A program made the position numbers and the translations under genes. The notes beneath the pieces are model-generated. The model did no database searches. It saw nothing but the letters and a program-made list of their open reading frames with translations, and had not been told where the DNA came from. A stretch of 64,000 bases of DNA from NCBI GenBank assembly GCA_032433765.1, contig JAVIAB010000051.1, positions 149,423,275-149,487,274 of the forward strand, in the 5' to 3' direction. The DNA comes from Megaustenia siamemsis. Taxonomy: Eukaryota > Mollusca > Gastropoda > Stylommatophora > Ariophantidae. Positions 32,593 to 44,620 of the stretch are shown piece by piece (position 1 is the stretch's first letter; each line of letters begins with the position of its first letter).

Positions 32593-33384
32593 GATGCAAA
32601 GTACCGTGTAATGTTCACTATTACTGATTTCACAATATTACAAATACAAATTACCGTGTAATGTTCACTATTACTGATTTGACAATATTACAAATACAAA
32701 TTACTGTGTAATGTTCACTATTATTGATTTGACAATATTACAGATACAATTACCGTGTAATGTTTACGATTACTGATTTGACAATATTAGATACAAATTA
32801 CCGTGCAATGTTCACTATTACTGATTTGACAATATTACAAATACACATTACTGTGTAATGTTCACTATTATTGATTTTGCAATATTACAAATACAAATTA
32901 CTGTGTAATGTTCACTATTATTGATTTTGCAATATTACAGACACGAATTACTGTGTTATGTTCACTATTACTGATTTGACAATATTACAGATACAAATTA
33001 CCGTGTAATGTTCACTATTTTTGATTTCACAATATTACAGATACAAATTGAGAGCCACGATAGTTTTGTGGTTAGTGAACTGGACTGCAAAGGACAAGAG
33101 GCAGGGTTCAATCCTGATCGACGGCTTCCGGGTTCACCCAGCCTTAAATGGGTACCGGATTTTTTTTCTGGGAAAGTAAAGCGGCACGGGCGTAATACCG
33201 ATCACATTACCCCAAAAATCATGTGCTGAAGGTGTAAAAATTATGGTCACTAACACCATATTCCCTATACGCCACTTGGCGTGACGGGTTCTTTACTTTT
33301 TTTTTTCTTTCTTTTACTGATACAAATTACTGTGTAATGTTCACTATTACTGATTTCACAATATTACTGCTAAAAATTACTGTG
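32593..33384. repeat. 50-bp minisatellite, split by SINE-A
   Basis: About eleven units (core gtgtaatgttcactattact, junction caatattacagatacaaatt). A SINE-A copy at 33050-33318 separates the last one to two units. Confidence 0.92.
33050..33318 (+). mobile_element. SINE-A copy 7, inserted in the 50-bp array
   Basis: Slightly diverged head (gagagccacgatagttttg), B box gggttcaatcctg, standard body and tail ggcgtgacgggttctttac with a T-rich end. The flanking repeat gatacaaatt lies at 33040-33049 and 33319-33328. Because this sequence is also part of the array unit, the duplication is supported but not independent evidence. Confidence 0.85.
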
Positions 33385-33726
33385 CAATGCTCATATACAA
33401 AATGAAGCTACTATTTCATTAGTTCCACCAAACCGTGCCTGTCTGTATTGTCTACTTTTGCTGTTACTCTTTTGTGTAGATGATCTCTGGGGAAAGCAGG
33501 CCGGTGATGATCGTGTCTTGTTATCACTTGTATATTAACATAGCGCAGCACTAGGTAACACAGACTCTCTTACTTTATTTCGCTATCTGTCATTCTGTCT
33601 GTTTTTTGCCATTTTCAGTATTCGTCTCAAACATCTTATTTCTGTTGTGGCGATTTATTTCTTTGTGTGTGTGTGAGTGGCTGTTTGTCTGTTCTTATTC
33701 TAAATACAGCAGACTGTTCGTTTTAA
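33385..33726. other. No recognisable feature
   Basis: Mixed sequence with a short (GT)n run near 33664-33674. No gene or repeat was recognised. Confidence 0.45.
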
Positions 33727-34561
33727 TGTAGAGAGAGATGTGGTATAGAGAGATGTCTCTAATGTCGAGATATGTGGTATAGAGAGATGTCTCTAATGTC
33801 GAGATATGTGGTATAGAGTGATGTCTCTAATGTACAGAGATGTGGTATAGATAGATGTCTCTAATGTCGAGATATGTGGTATAGAGAGATGTCTCTAATG
33901 TAGAGAGATGTGGTATAGATAGATGTCTCTAATGTCGAGATATGCGGTATAGAGAGATGTCTCTAATGTCGAGATATGTGGTATAGAGAGATGTCTCTAA
34001 TGTTGAGATAAGTGGTATAGAGAGATGTCTCTAATGTAGAGAGATGTGGTATAGAGAGATGTCTCTAATGTCGAGATATGTGGTATAGAGAGATGTCTCT
34101 AATGTAGAGAGATGTGGTATAGATAGATGTCTCTAATGTCGAGATATGTGGTATAGAGTGATGTCTCTAATGTAGAGAGATGTGGTATAGATAGATGTCT
34201 CTAATGTAGAGAGATGTGGTATAGAGAGATGTCTCTAATGTAGAGAGATGTGGTATAGGGAGATGTCTCTAATGTCGAGATGTGTGGTATATAGAGATGT
34301 ATCTAATATATAGAAATCTGATATATAAATGTCTTTAATATAGAGAGATGTCTCTAATGTCGAGATGTGTGGTATATAGAGATGTATCTAATATATAGAA
34401 ATCTGATATATAAATGTCTCTAATATAAAGAGATGTCTCTAATGTTGAGATATATGGTATAGAGAGATGTCTCTAATGTCGAGATGTGTGGTATATAGAG
34501 ATGTATCTAATATATAGAAATCTGATATATAAATGTCTCTAATATAAAGAGATGTCTCTAA
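33727..34561. repeat. 34-bp minisatellite with a derived longer unit
   Basis: Core gtggtatagagagatgtctc, junction taatgtcgagat. From about 34275 the pattern changes to a compound block of roughly 90 bp (gtatctaatatatagaaatc with aaatgtctctaatataaaga), present about three times and ending the array. Confidence 0.9.
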
Positions 34562-34639
34562 CACAGAACGGTGTCAAATGTTTGATATTATATGTTCGTG
34601 CAATTAAAAAAAAATGTGAACAAGAGAAAATCTATAAAT

Positions 34640-34960
34640 GTCCATTTATTTGATCAGAGTCGTCCGGCAGCAACAGAGTCAGTGACTCACAGCTTGTGCC
34701 AGAATCGGTGAGACCAGAACTATCCAGATACTACTCCACCTCTCCCTGGTGCCCCTAGAAACAGACTAACCAGCCTAGTCTGGACATATGAATAGGGATC
34801 GAACAAGAAGGCAAGCGGTATTCAAGAACGATGTGTTAGGTCGGAAAGCGCAAATATCACAATTATACTGTAAGTAACAACATAACGTAACAACGCCCAC
34901 TTTAAGGACGGATGTTGAAGAAGTCTAATTATTCCTTTAGTCATCGAGTTGACAGCAGCA
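34640..34960 (-). repeat. Interspersed repeat C, copy 3
   Basis: Reverse-oriented and fairly complete: ccagaatcggtgagaccag, tggtgcccctagaaacagac, ggatcgaacaagaaggcaag, ggtcggaaagcgcaaatat and aaggacggatgttgaag match inverse blocks of the copy at 17098-17455. Confidence 0.68.
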
Positions 34961-35099
34961 CGCAGCAAGTATTTGAGAAGATGTGTAGTAAGTGATTACA
35001 ATCCCTATATAAATTAGAGTTTTACTGTAAAATAACGGCAGTCACATTTTTGCAAGACAGCACACTCGTAGACAAATAATAATAAAAACGTTATGTCTA

Positions 35100-35430
35100 G
35101 GGCAAGATTGAATTAAAGAATGTTTTAAACGACCTGGGGGAACCTGGAATATCATTTAAAAAATCATAAGAAAGAGACAAGCTACATTAATTAGGCATGT
35201 AATGCTAAGAGAAGGCATTGAAAATACTATAACAACGTGCAGATGGAATAGAAAAAAGAGCAGAGGAAAACCAAGGTTTACAAAAATAGTGTACAGTTTA
35301 TCCAAATCGTATAATAAAACATCACAGACTGAAATTATGACATGCATGAAGGACCAAGAGATGTCTAGAGAGATGATCGTCTACGTCAAACGGCAAGGTA
35401 CCTGATGATGACGACGATGATGTTGATGAC
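35100..35430 (+). pseudogene. LINE 3'-end remnant
   Basis: Relative of 4330-4895. It reads KKRDKLH-like, a RHVMLREGIENT block and WNRKKSRGKPRFTK. The end is REMIVYVKRQGT, stop, followed by gatgatgacgacgatgatg. The coding frame is broken and 5'-truncated. Confidence 0.6.
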
Positions 35431-35525
35431 GATTGTTATCTCATCTATCTGCTAACAGTTGACAGAAGAAAGGATATCATGTTGCCATTTTCAGCAAAAC
35501 TGGCCTGGATCACACGTCATACAAA

Positions 35526-36938
35526 TGTTTGTAGGTAACTGTGCGTCAGACCGTTACAGTGTTTGTAGGTAACTGAGTCAGACTGTACCAGTGTTTGTAG
35601 GTAACTGAGTCAGACTGTACCAGTGTTTGTAGGTAACTGAGTCAGACTGTACCAGTGTGTAGGTAACTGAGTCAGACTGTATCAGTGTTTGTAGGCAAAT
35701 GAGTCAGACTGTACCAGCGTTTGTAGGTAACTGTGAGTCAGATCGTTACATTGTTTGTTGGTAACTGTGAGTCAGACCGTCCCAGTGTTTGTAGGTAACT
35801 GTGAGTGAGACCGTCCCAGTGTTTGTAGGTAACAATGAGTGAGATCGTCCCAGTTGTTTGTAGGTAACCGTGAGTCAGACCGTTAAAGTGTTTGTAAGTA
35901 ACTGTGAGTCAGACTGTCCCAGTGGTTGTAGGTAATGTGAGTCAGACTGTACCAGTGTTTGTTGGTCACTGTGAGTCAGACCGTCCCAGTGTTTGTAGGT
36001 AACTGAGTCAGCTCGTCCCAGTGTTTGTAGGTAACTGTGAGTCAGACTGTCCCAGTGTTTGTAGGTAACTGTGAGTCAGACTGTCCCAGTGTTTGTAAGT
36101 AACTGTGAGTCAGACTGTCCCAGTGTTTGTAGGTAACTGTGAGTCAGACTGTCCCAGTGTTTGTAGGTAACTGTAAGTCAGGCTGTCCCAGTGTTTGTAG
36201 ATAACTGTGAGTCAGATTGTCCCAGTGTTTGTAGGTAACTGTGAGTCAGACTGTCCCAGTGTTTGTAGGTAACTGTGAGTCAGACTGTCCCAGTGTTTGT
36301 AGGTAACTGTGAGTCAGACTGTCCCAGTGTTTGTAGGTAATTGTGAGTCAGACTGTCCCAGTGTTTGTAGGTAACTGTGAGTCAGACTGTCCCAGTGTTT
36401 GTAGGTAACTGTGAGTCAGATTGTCTCAGTGTTTGTAGGTAACTGTGAGTCAGATTGTCCCAGTGTTTGTAGGTAACTGTGAGTCAGATTGTCCCAGTGT
36501 TTGTAGGTAACTGAGTCAGATTGTCCCAGTGTTTGTAGGTAACTGTGAGTCAGATTGTCCCAGTGTTTGTAGGTAGCTGTGAGTCAGACTGTCCCAGTGT
36601 TTGTAGGTAACTGAGTCAGACTGTCCCAGTGTTTGTAAGTATCTGTGAGTCAGATTGTCCCAGTGTTTGTAGGTAACTGTGAGTCAGACTGTCCCAGTGT
36701 TTGTAGGTAGCTGTGAGTCAGACTGTCCCAGTGTTTGTAGGTAGCTGTGAGTAAGACTGTCCCAGTGTTTGTAGGTAGCTGTGAGTCAGACTGTCCCAGT
36801 GTTTGTAGGTAACTGTGAGTCAGACTGTTACAGTGTTTGTAGGTAACTGTGAGTCAGACTGTTCCAGTGTTTGTAGGTAACTGTGAGTCAGACTGTCCCA
36901 GTGTTTGTAGGTAACTGTGAGTCAGACTGTCACAGCGT
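35526..36938. repeat. 34-bp minisatellite, about 41 units
   Basis: Core gtttgtaggtaactgtgagt, junction cagactgtcccagt. A shorter 30-bp variant lacking gtga (aactgagtcag) clusters at 35570-35700 and recurs singly later. Confidence 0.95.
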
Positions 36939-37012
36939 TTTACCTTCAAATGTTCAAAAACCCAGAGTCCACTCTTTTATAAATGATTCTTGAACAGGGT
37001 CCAAAAGATGTC

Positions 37013-38272
37013 CCTTCAGTACCGTTGCTGGGTCCCTTCAACGCCGTCGCTTGGTAACTTCGGTACCGTTGCTGGGTCACTTCAGTTCCGTCGCTTGGTA
37101 ACTTCGGTACCGTTGCTGGGTCACTTCACTACCGTCGCTGGGTCACTTCAGTACCGTCGCTTGGTCACTTCAGTACCGTTGCTGGGTCACTTCAATAACG
37201 TCACTTGTCACTTCAGTACCGTTGCTGGGTCACTTCAGTACCGTCGCTGGGTAACTTCGGTACCGTTGCTGGGTCACTGCAGTACCGTCGCTGGGTAACT
37301 TCAATACCGTCGCTTGGTCACTTCAGTACCGTCGCTGGGTTACTTCGGTACCGTTGCAGGGTCACTTCAGTACAGTTGCTGGGTCTCTTCAGCATCGTTG
37401 CTGGGTCACTTTAGTACCGTTGCCGAGTTACGTCATTAAAGTTGCTTGGTCTCTTCAGTACAGTTGCTGAGGTACTTCAGTAAATTTGCTTGGTCTCTTC
37501 AGTACCGTTGCTGAGGTACTTCAGTAAAGTTGCTTGGTCTCTTCAGTACCGTTGCTGAGGTACTTCAGCAAAGTTGCTTGGTCTCTGCAGTACCGTTGCT
37601 GAGGTACTTCAGTAAAGTTGCTTGGTCTCTGCAGTACCGTTGCTGAGGTACTTCAGTAAAGTTGCTTGGTCTCTTCAGTACCGTTGCTGAGGTACTTCAG
37701 CAAAGTTGCTTGGTCTCTTCAGTACCGTTGCTGAGGTACTTCAGTAAAGTTGCTTGGTCTCTTCAGTACCGTTGCTGAGGTACTTCAGTAAAGTTGCTTG
37801 GTCTCTTCAGTACCGTTGCTGAGGTACTTCAGCAAAGTTGCTTGGTCTCTTCAGTACCGTTGCTGAGGTACTTCAGTAAAGTTGCTTGGTCTCTTCAGTA
37901 CCGTTGCTGAGGTACTTCAGTAAAGTTGCTTGGTCTCTTCAGTACCGTTGCTGAGGTACTTCAGTAAAGTTGCTTGGTCTCTTCAGTACCGTTGCTGAGG
38001 TACTTCAGCAAAGTTGCTTGGTCTCTTCAGTACCGTTGCTGAGGTACTTCAGTAAAGTTGCTTGGTCTCTTCAGTACCGTTGCTGAGGTACTTCAGTAAA
38101 GTTGCTTGGTCTCTTCAGTACCGTTGCTGAGGTACTTCAGCAAAGTTGCTTGGTCTCTTCAGTACCGTTGCTGAGGTACTTCAGTAAAGTTGCTTGGTCT
38201 CTTCAGTACCGTTGCTGAGGTACTTCAGTAAAGTTGCTTGGTCTCTTCAGTACCGTTGCTGAGGTACTTCAG
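37013..38272. repeat. 22-bp array that becomes a 44-bp dimer array
   Basis: From 37013 to about 37440 the unit is 22 bp (cttcagtaccgttgctgggt). From about 37441 two diverged monomers alternate (taccgttgctgagg and agtaaagttgcttgg) as a 44-bp dimer. A marker variant, agcaaag, occurs at 37567, 37699, 37831, 38007 and 38139, that is every 132 bp with one gap of 176, so a trimer of dimers has also been amplified. Confidence 0.93.
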
Positions 38273-38619
38273 TATTGTCGATTTCTTGTCTTCCAGCCAT
38301 GCAGGTGAAATGGCTTTGGGTCAGTGTCATGTTGATATATCCACCCATAGGTGCATAACGTGCATAAATAGCAGAAGGTATCCCTCTAAAATATCGATGT
38401 ATCTTTCTGTCATGAGAATTCCTGTGAAAATACATAGTGCCATGGTACCTCCTGACCAAAGATACAACTTATGCGCATGTTTTGGTCCCGGGCACACAGG
38501 CGTTACAACCTGTAGTCAAAATATTGCGCAGGATAAAACAAAACAGAACGTTCATCTGAGATACATGCATTCTCTCGTGACGCATTGGTGTCTCTGGTTC
38601 CAGCCCAATAGCACGTTTG
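38273..38619. other. No recognisable feature
   Basis: A 134-codon plus-strand frame spans 38238-38642 but starts inside the array and shows no domain. Confidence 0.45.
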
Positions 38620-38768
38620 TGAGTCTATGTGAGTCTCTGTGAGTTATGTGAGTCTATGTGAGTTATGTGAATCTATGTGAGTTATGTGAGTTATGTGAAT
38701 CTATGTGAGTTATGTGAGTCTATGTGAGTTATGTGAATCTATGTGAATTTATATGAGTCTCTGTGAGC
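38620..38768. repeat. 11-12 bp short tandem repeat
   Basis: Irregular alternation of tatgtgagt, ctatgtgagt and tatgtgaatc. Confidence 0.85.
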
Positions 38769-38808
38769 ATTAATGATTGAAAATCCTTTCTTTGTAACTC
38801 ACTCTGTG

Positions 38809-38985
38809 TAACGTATATATGTACAACTCATCCTGTGTAACATTTCATGTACAATTGATCCTGTGTAACGTAGTTATGTACAACTCAACATGTTTACCGT
38901 ATCTATGTACAACTCATGATGTTTACCGGATCTATGTACAACTCATCATGTGTAATGTATCACGCACAACTTATCCTGTGTAACA
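38809..38985. repeat. About 30-bp degenerate tandem repeat, six units
   Basis: Units built on tatgtacaactcatc followed by ctgtgtaacg or atgtttaccg. Confidence 0.8.
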
Positions 38986-39567
38986 CCCGGTTCACAGTAG
39001 CATTATGTACTACTTGGCTTGCTTTCCATCATGAGCTGTTTCCTATTCTTCATTGGTAAAGGCCGAACGATTTAGCCGAGACGCTGAGAGAATTTTCTGC
39101 GCACAATTCTTGGCCTCCCACACCTTCCTTTCGCTCGATTTCATTACCTGCTTTTAATTTAAGCGCAACTGTTGAAAGTGCTGCCAGGAATGTTCAAGAT
39201 TTTAGAAATAATGAAACGTATTTGATTCTTTCATTTCAAGCTGTGAAACTAACGGGCTCTTTGACATTCTATTTATTTTCTATCAACAGCATTAGAAATT
39301 GTCGTCTGCTTTATTATCCAAAGGACTCTCAACTAATTGAAAAGAAAATCTATTTGGTTGTGTCTGCTCACTTCAGTGAAGTGCACATTTCGGGGCTGTA
39401 ATTAGATTTCAGATTCTCAGCTAAGCGGTAACAATGCGCATGTATGTATATGTGTGTACATATCAACCCACTCACACACACATATTCCAGCCTATCTAGA
39501 TGTATGCATGTCCATAAGTAAACATTACACAGGCATACACAGCATTCACCATACCATACGAAACAAA
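38986..39567. other. No recognisable feature
   Basis: Mixed sequence ending in CA-rich DNA. No gene or repeat family was recognised. Confidence 0.45.
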
Positions 39568-39858
39568 CATACCGATACATGCCTACACAAACATGCATAG
39601 ATGCATACACACACACAATGCCTACACAAACATGCATAGATGCACACACACACAACATGCCTACACAAACATGCATAGATGCACACACACACACAATGCC
39701 TACACAAACATGCATAGATGCACACACACAATGCCTACACAAACATGCATAGATGCACACACACACACACACACACAACATGCCTACACAAACATGCATT
39801 GATGCACACACACACACAAAATGCCTACACAAACATGCATAGATGCACACACACACAA
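39568..39858. repeat. CA-rich minisatellite, about eight units
   Basis: Units of about 37 bp containing gcctacacaaacatgcatag followed by a variable (CA)n tract. The open frames with CVCIYACLCRH repeats are a by-product. Confidence 0.9.
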
Positions 39859-39873
39859 TTGTAGAAAAAATAA

Positions 39874-40090
39874 ATGTCCCCTCCACGCTTTGCTCGGCGT
39901 ATGGAGAATATGGTTTTAGTGAGCATATTTGTCTAAGACCACGGCACATTTTGTTTGATGCGGTCGGTATCACGCCAGGCCGCCTTTACTTCCCAGAAAA
40001 ATCTCTGGTACCCATTTTTAGAGGCTGGGTGACCCCCGACCCTTCTGGTCAGGAAGCGAGCACACTAACCACTAAGCCACTGAGGCTCCA
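39874..40090 (-). mobile_element. SINE related to SINE-A with a different head
   Basis: Reverse-oriented. The body shares gcggtcggtatcacgcc, cccagaaaaatctctggta and ggctgggtgac with SINE-A. The head, read on the minus strand as ggagcctcagtggcttagtg then gtgctcgcttcctgacc, differs, and no good B box is visible. The tail contains acgccgagcaaagcgt instead of acgccacttggcgt. It is probably an older subfamily. Confidence 0.7.
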
Positions 40091-40350
40091 CACAAATGTA
40101 CAAACAAACAAACAAACAACATATTAACCAATATATACACTCACTCACATATATATATTATATACATATGGATCATTATACTAAATACTCTATAAATCAA
40201 GCGTATCAGTGGCAGAATCATACCCGAAAATCAATATATTTATATATTGTATACACATTCACATATATGTGTGCGTACACAGACACAATTGCGCATATAA
40301 CCACACATATATCCGTGTGCATATAATATATATATATATACATATATATA

Positions 40351-40546
40351 CAGGATGGATGAATGGGCGGATAGATGAATGGATGCATGGGTGGATGGCT
40401 GGATGGATGGATATAGATGGATCGATGGATGGATGGATGGATATAGATGGATGGATGGATGGATGGATGGATGGATGGATGGATGGATGGATGGATGGAT
40501 GGATGTATGGATGGATGGATGAATGGATGGGTGGGTGGATGGATAT
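40351..40546. repeat. (GGAT)n microsatellite
   Basis: Nearly pure tetranucleotide ggat tract with a few atagatgg interruptions. Preceded by short (TA)n at 40325-40350. Confidence 0.97.
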
Positions 40547-40942
40547 ACAAGCACGTGTGTACATAAATCCATGCAAGATTGCTGTTGTGACTTTGTACCT
40601 GTAAAACATACACTTGTTTGTTGCCATCTCTTTTAGGTATAGTCTCCCACCCCACTCCTCGACATACCCTCTTCTCACCGCCATTCATTTAAAACCCACT
40701 TTAGTACAATCGCTAGCTATAGATACTATATTGATAGCTGGCACGTTATGCAGTAATTTCCTGGTACCCACCTCCTGATATTACTTCTTTTTTGTATACG
40801 TAACACACATACAAGTAATTTTTTACCCCCTTTTCTTTATACTTTATCCCTTTTTACTGATGTATATAATTAATTCAGAATGTTATACGTTTATCATTTC
40901 TCCAGCTTCTTTTGTTGTTTATGTTTGCGGCTGGCGGCTTGT
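40547..40942. other. No recognisable feature
   Basis: T-rich mixed sequence with no repeat or gene visible. Confidence 0.45.
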
Positions 40943-41198
40943 GGGAGCCGCGATAGCTCAGTGGTTAGTGAACTGGACTACAAAGGACAAGAGGTAGGGT
41001 TCGATCCCAACCGATGGCTTCCAGTTCACCCAGCCTTCAATGGGTACCGGATTTTTTTCTGGGAAAGTAAAGCGGCACATTACATAATACCGACCACATT
41101 ACCCAAAAAATCATGTGCCGAAGGTCTGTAAAAATTATGGTCACTAACACCATATTCCCTATACGCCACTTGGCGTGACGGGGGTACTCTACTATTCT
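40943..41198 (+). mobile_element. SINE-A copy 8
   Basis: Full-length copy. Perfect 12-bp target-site duplication ctggcggcttgt at 40931-40942 and 41199-41210. Confidence 0.93.
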
Positions 41199-41475
41199 CT
41201 GGCGGCTTGTACTGGGCCGCAACATCGAATATGGGTTCATTTCGGTTTTGACTATCTCTATCAAGTAGGAAAAGAAAACAGAATGTGCATCCTGTCGCAG
41301 AGGTTTGGGGAAGACATTAGCGGCAAAGGCTAGCACTGGCCCGCCTCCACCACTAAATTATGTGATCAAGTGTGGTAAATATCAAATTGTAATTCTCGTG
41401 AGACATTATCTGTTACGTGCTATCATTAATTTGTTTACTTACATTTAACACATTTCATTTGAACATTTTTATATT

Positions 41476-42340
41476 AGCCCACCTCTCTATCTCACTCACT
41501 CACTCACCCACCCACCTAGTCACTAATCGACCTACTCACTCACACACATACTCAACAACACAAATCCACTCACCCACTGACCTATTCATTTCACACACTC
41601 ACTTACTCACTCTTTTATTCATTCATCCAATATCTCACTCATAATCGCACTCACTCACTCACCAACCAACGTACTCTCTCACTCACTCAACCACACACCT
41701 ACTCACCCACCCAAATCCACTCACTTTTTCACTAACGCATTCACTTATTCATTCATTCACTCACTCTCACACTCATTCACCCACACACCTACTCACCCAC
41801 CCAAATCCACTCACTTACTCACTAACGCATTCATTTATTCATTCATTCACTCACTCACTATCGTACTCACTCATTCACCCACACACCTACTCACCCAACC
41901 AAATCAATTCACTCGTGCATTTATTTATTCATTCGCTCACTATCTCACTGACCCACATTCCTGCTCACCCACCCAAATCCACTCACTCACTAATTTATTC
42001 ATTCTTTCATTCACTCACCCAACCACAGACTCACTCACTCTCGTACTCTCTAACCCACTCATTCACACACACACACTCACTCACCAACCCAAATCCATCC
42101 ATCCACTCACACACACACCCACTCACCCACCCAAATCCATACATCCACTCACTCACCCACACACACACCCACCCAAATCCACCCACTCACTTACACACCC
42201 ACTCACCCACCCAATCACTTATACACCCACTCACCCACCCAAATCCACCCACCACTCACTTATCCATCCAGTCACTCACTCATTCATTTATTCATTCATT
42301 CACTCACTCACTAAACCACTTAGCCACTCACTCACTTTCA
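41476..42340. repeat. CACT/CACC-rich low-complexity tract
   Basis: Degenerate repeats of cactcact, caccca and attcattcact. Longer repeated phrases (cacctactcacccacccaaa) recur about every 90 bp between 41690 and 41900. Confidence 0.9.
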
Positions 42341-43203
42341 CCTCTCTCTCTCTCTCTCCCATCCTGTCTCTATCACACGAAGTACATGATACTTCTTACA
42401 TCTGAGACGAACGAACAATGTATCTTCCTGGTTCTTTGACAAATCTAAAGTATCAGACACAACTGAGATAGACTAAAGTAACAAAATAATATAAGGTCCC
42501 TGGCTACACATGTTGTTAATTAACTTTGTAAATTAATCATATAACTTTGAAACTTACATCCTCAATATCTACTCGGAAAAGAAACAAAGCTTGACAGGAT
42601 TGTTTCCTTGCTTCCTGCGATGTAATTACAGGGATCGGTCGACCGCTACGCCAGCAGCCATTGTGCTACGCTCCACAAAGTCGGATCTGAGAAGTGCTAG
42701 TACGTGAAACAGGAGACGGAAACGGGCACAAGGTGAAATTAAAGCCGCACTTTAGATATTCAAAGCTAGTGCGATAGAGAGGGCACGATTTACTCGTAAG
42801 TGCTCTTTCTCTCTCTCGTAGCACATATATGCACGCGCCTGGGTGCTACCGCGAGCACATATGTGCGTGCAAGCGAATGGAACAAGATGGCAGAACTTTA
42901 CTGAATGGAAAAATCGAGTCTAGGAGGATGAGAACACGATTATTAGAAACACCTGGATAAGGATGCACAGGATGTCTAGCTGTAATTAAGATAAAATGGA
43001 ACGATTCTACAATAGGAACGACCTGCCGGAAGAAGAAATAAGAGAGAACGAATGAAAGATGTGGAGAAGACGGAATTATATTTGGACTGAAAGTATTACG
43101 CTCTATATATTCTGTGTTAACAGACAAAGCACCGAATGTTTACTATAACAATTTAAAAATAGGTTATATCTAAATCATGGGAATTGTAGTCTCAATCTAA
43201 TTA
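42341..43203. other. No recognisable gene
   Basis: About 860 bp of mixed sequence. A B-box-like gatcggtcgaccgctac at 42631-42647 is too isolated to call a tRNA or SINE. A 93-codon minus frame (42846-43127) has no family resemblance. Confidence 0.4.
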
Positions 43204-44557
43204 TGTTGTGTAGACCAGGATAATATAGGCTAGGATTGTGCAGACTAGGATTGTGTAGATTAGGATAGTGTAGACTAGGATTGTGTAGACCAGGATTGTG
43301 TAGACTAGGATTGTGTAGACTAGGATTCTGTAGACTAGGATTCTGTAGACCAGGATAATGTAGGCTATGATTGTGCAGACTAGGATTGTGTAGACTAGGA
43401 TTGTGTAGACTAGAATTGTGTAGGTTATGATTGTGCAGACTAGGATTGTGTAGACTAGGATTGTGTAGACTAGGATTGTGTAGACTAGGATTGTGTAGAC
43501 TGGGATTGTGTAGGCTAGGATTGTGTAGACTAGAATTGTGTAGGTTATGATTGTGCAGACTAGGATTGTGTAGACTAGGATTATATAGACTAGGATTATG
43601 TAGACTGGGATTGTGTAGGCTGGGATTGTGTAGACTGGGATTGTGTAGACTAGGATTATGTAGACTAGGATTGTGTAGACCAGGATTATGTAGACTAGGA
43701 TTATGTAGACTAGGATTGTGTAGACTAGGATTGTGTAGACTGGGATTGTGTATACTAGGATTGTGTAGACTGGGATTATGTAGACTAGGATTGTGTAGAC
43801 TAGGATTGTGTAGACTAGGATTATGTAGACTAGGATTGTGTAGACTAGGATTATGTAGACTAGGATTGTGTAGACTAGGATTGTGTAGACTGGGATTGTG
43901 TAGACTGGGATTGTGTAGACTAGGATTATGTAGACTAGGATTGTGTAGACTAGGATTGTGTAGACTAGGATTGTGTAGACTAGGATTATGTAGACTAGGA
44001 TTATGTAGACTAGGATTATGTAGACTAGGATTGTGTAGACTAGGATTGTGTAGACTAGGATTGTGTAGACTAGGATTATGTAGACTAGGATTGTGTAGAC
44101 TGGGATTGTGTAGACTGGGATTGTGTAGACTGGGATTGTGTAGACTGGGATTGTGTAGACTAGGATTATGTAGACTAGGATTGTGTAGACTAGGATTGTG
44201 TAGACTAGGATTATGTAGACTATGATTATGTAGACTAGGATTATGTAGACTAGGATTGTGTAGACTGGGATTGTATAGAATAGGATTCTGTAGACTTGGA
44301 TTGTGTAGACTAGGATTGTGTAGACTAGGATTGTGTAGACTAGGATTCTGTAGACTTGGATTGTGTAGACTAGGATTGTGTAGACTAGGATTGTGTAGAC
44401 TAGGATTCTGTAGACTTGGATTGTGTAGACTAGGATTGTGTAGACTAGGATTGTGTAGACCAGGATTGTGTAGACTAGGATTGTGTAGACCAGGATTGTG
44501 TAGACCAGGATTGTGTAGACTAGGATTGTGTAGACTAGGATTGTGTAGACTAAGATG
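43204..44557. repeat. 15-bp minisatellite, about 90 units
   Basis: Unit tagactaggattgtg with gggat, ttatg and ttctg variants. Frames are open on both strands for most of its length (minus NPSLH or ILVYT; plus CRLGL) because 15 is divisible by 3 and the unit lacks stops in those frames. The line-up of variants (t-c-t-g every four units at 44281-44410) indicates 60-bp block duplication. Confidence 0.96.
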
Positions 44558-44620
44558 ATTAACACCAGACGTTAAAACCTTCATTATGTGTTGAGCATCT
44601 GAACATTTATGGTGGTGACT

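Noticed and set aside
38238..38642. 134-codon plus-strand frame
   Set aside because: It begins inside the 44-bp array and its unique part resembles no family I know. Length is within chance expectation for this window.
42600..42700. tRNA-like or SINE head on the minus strand (cggtcgaccgatccc)
   Set aside because: A B-box-like phrase is present, but there is no consistent A box, no stem pairing and no second copy in the window.
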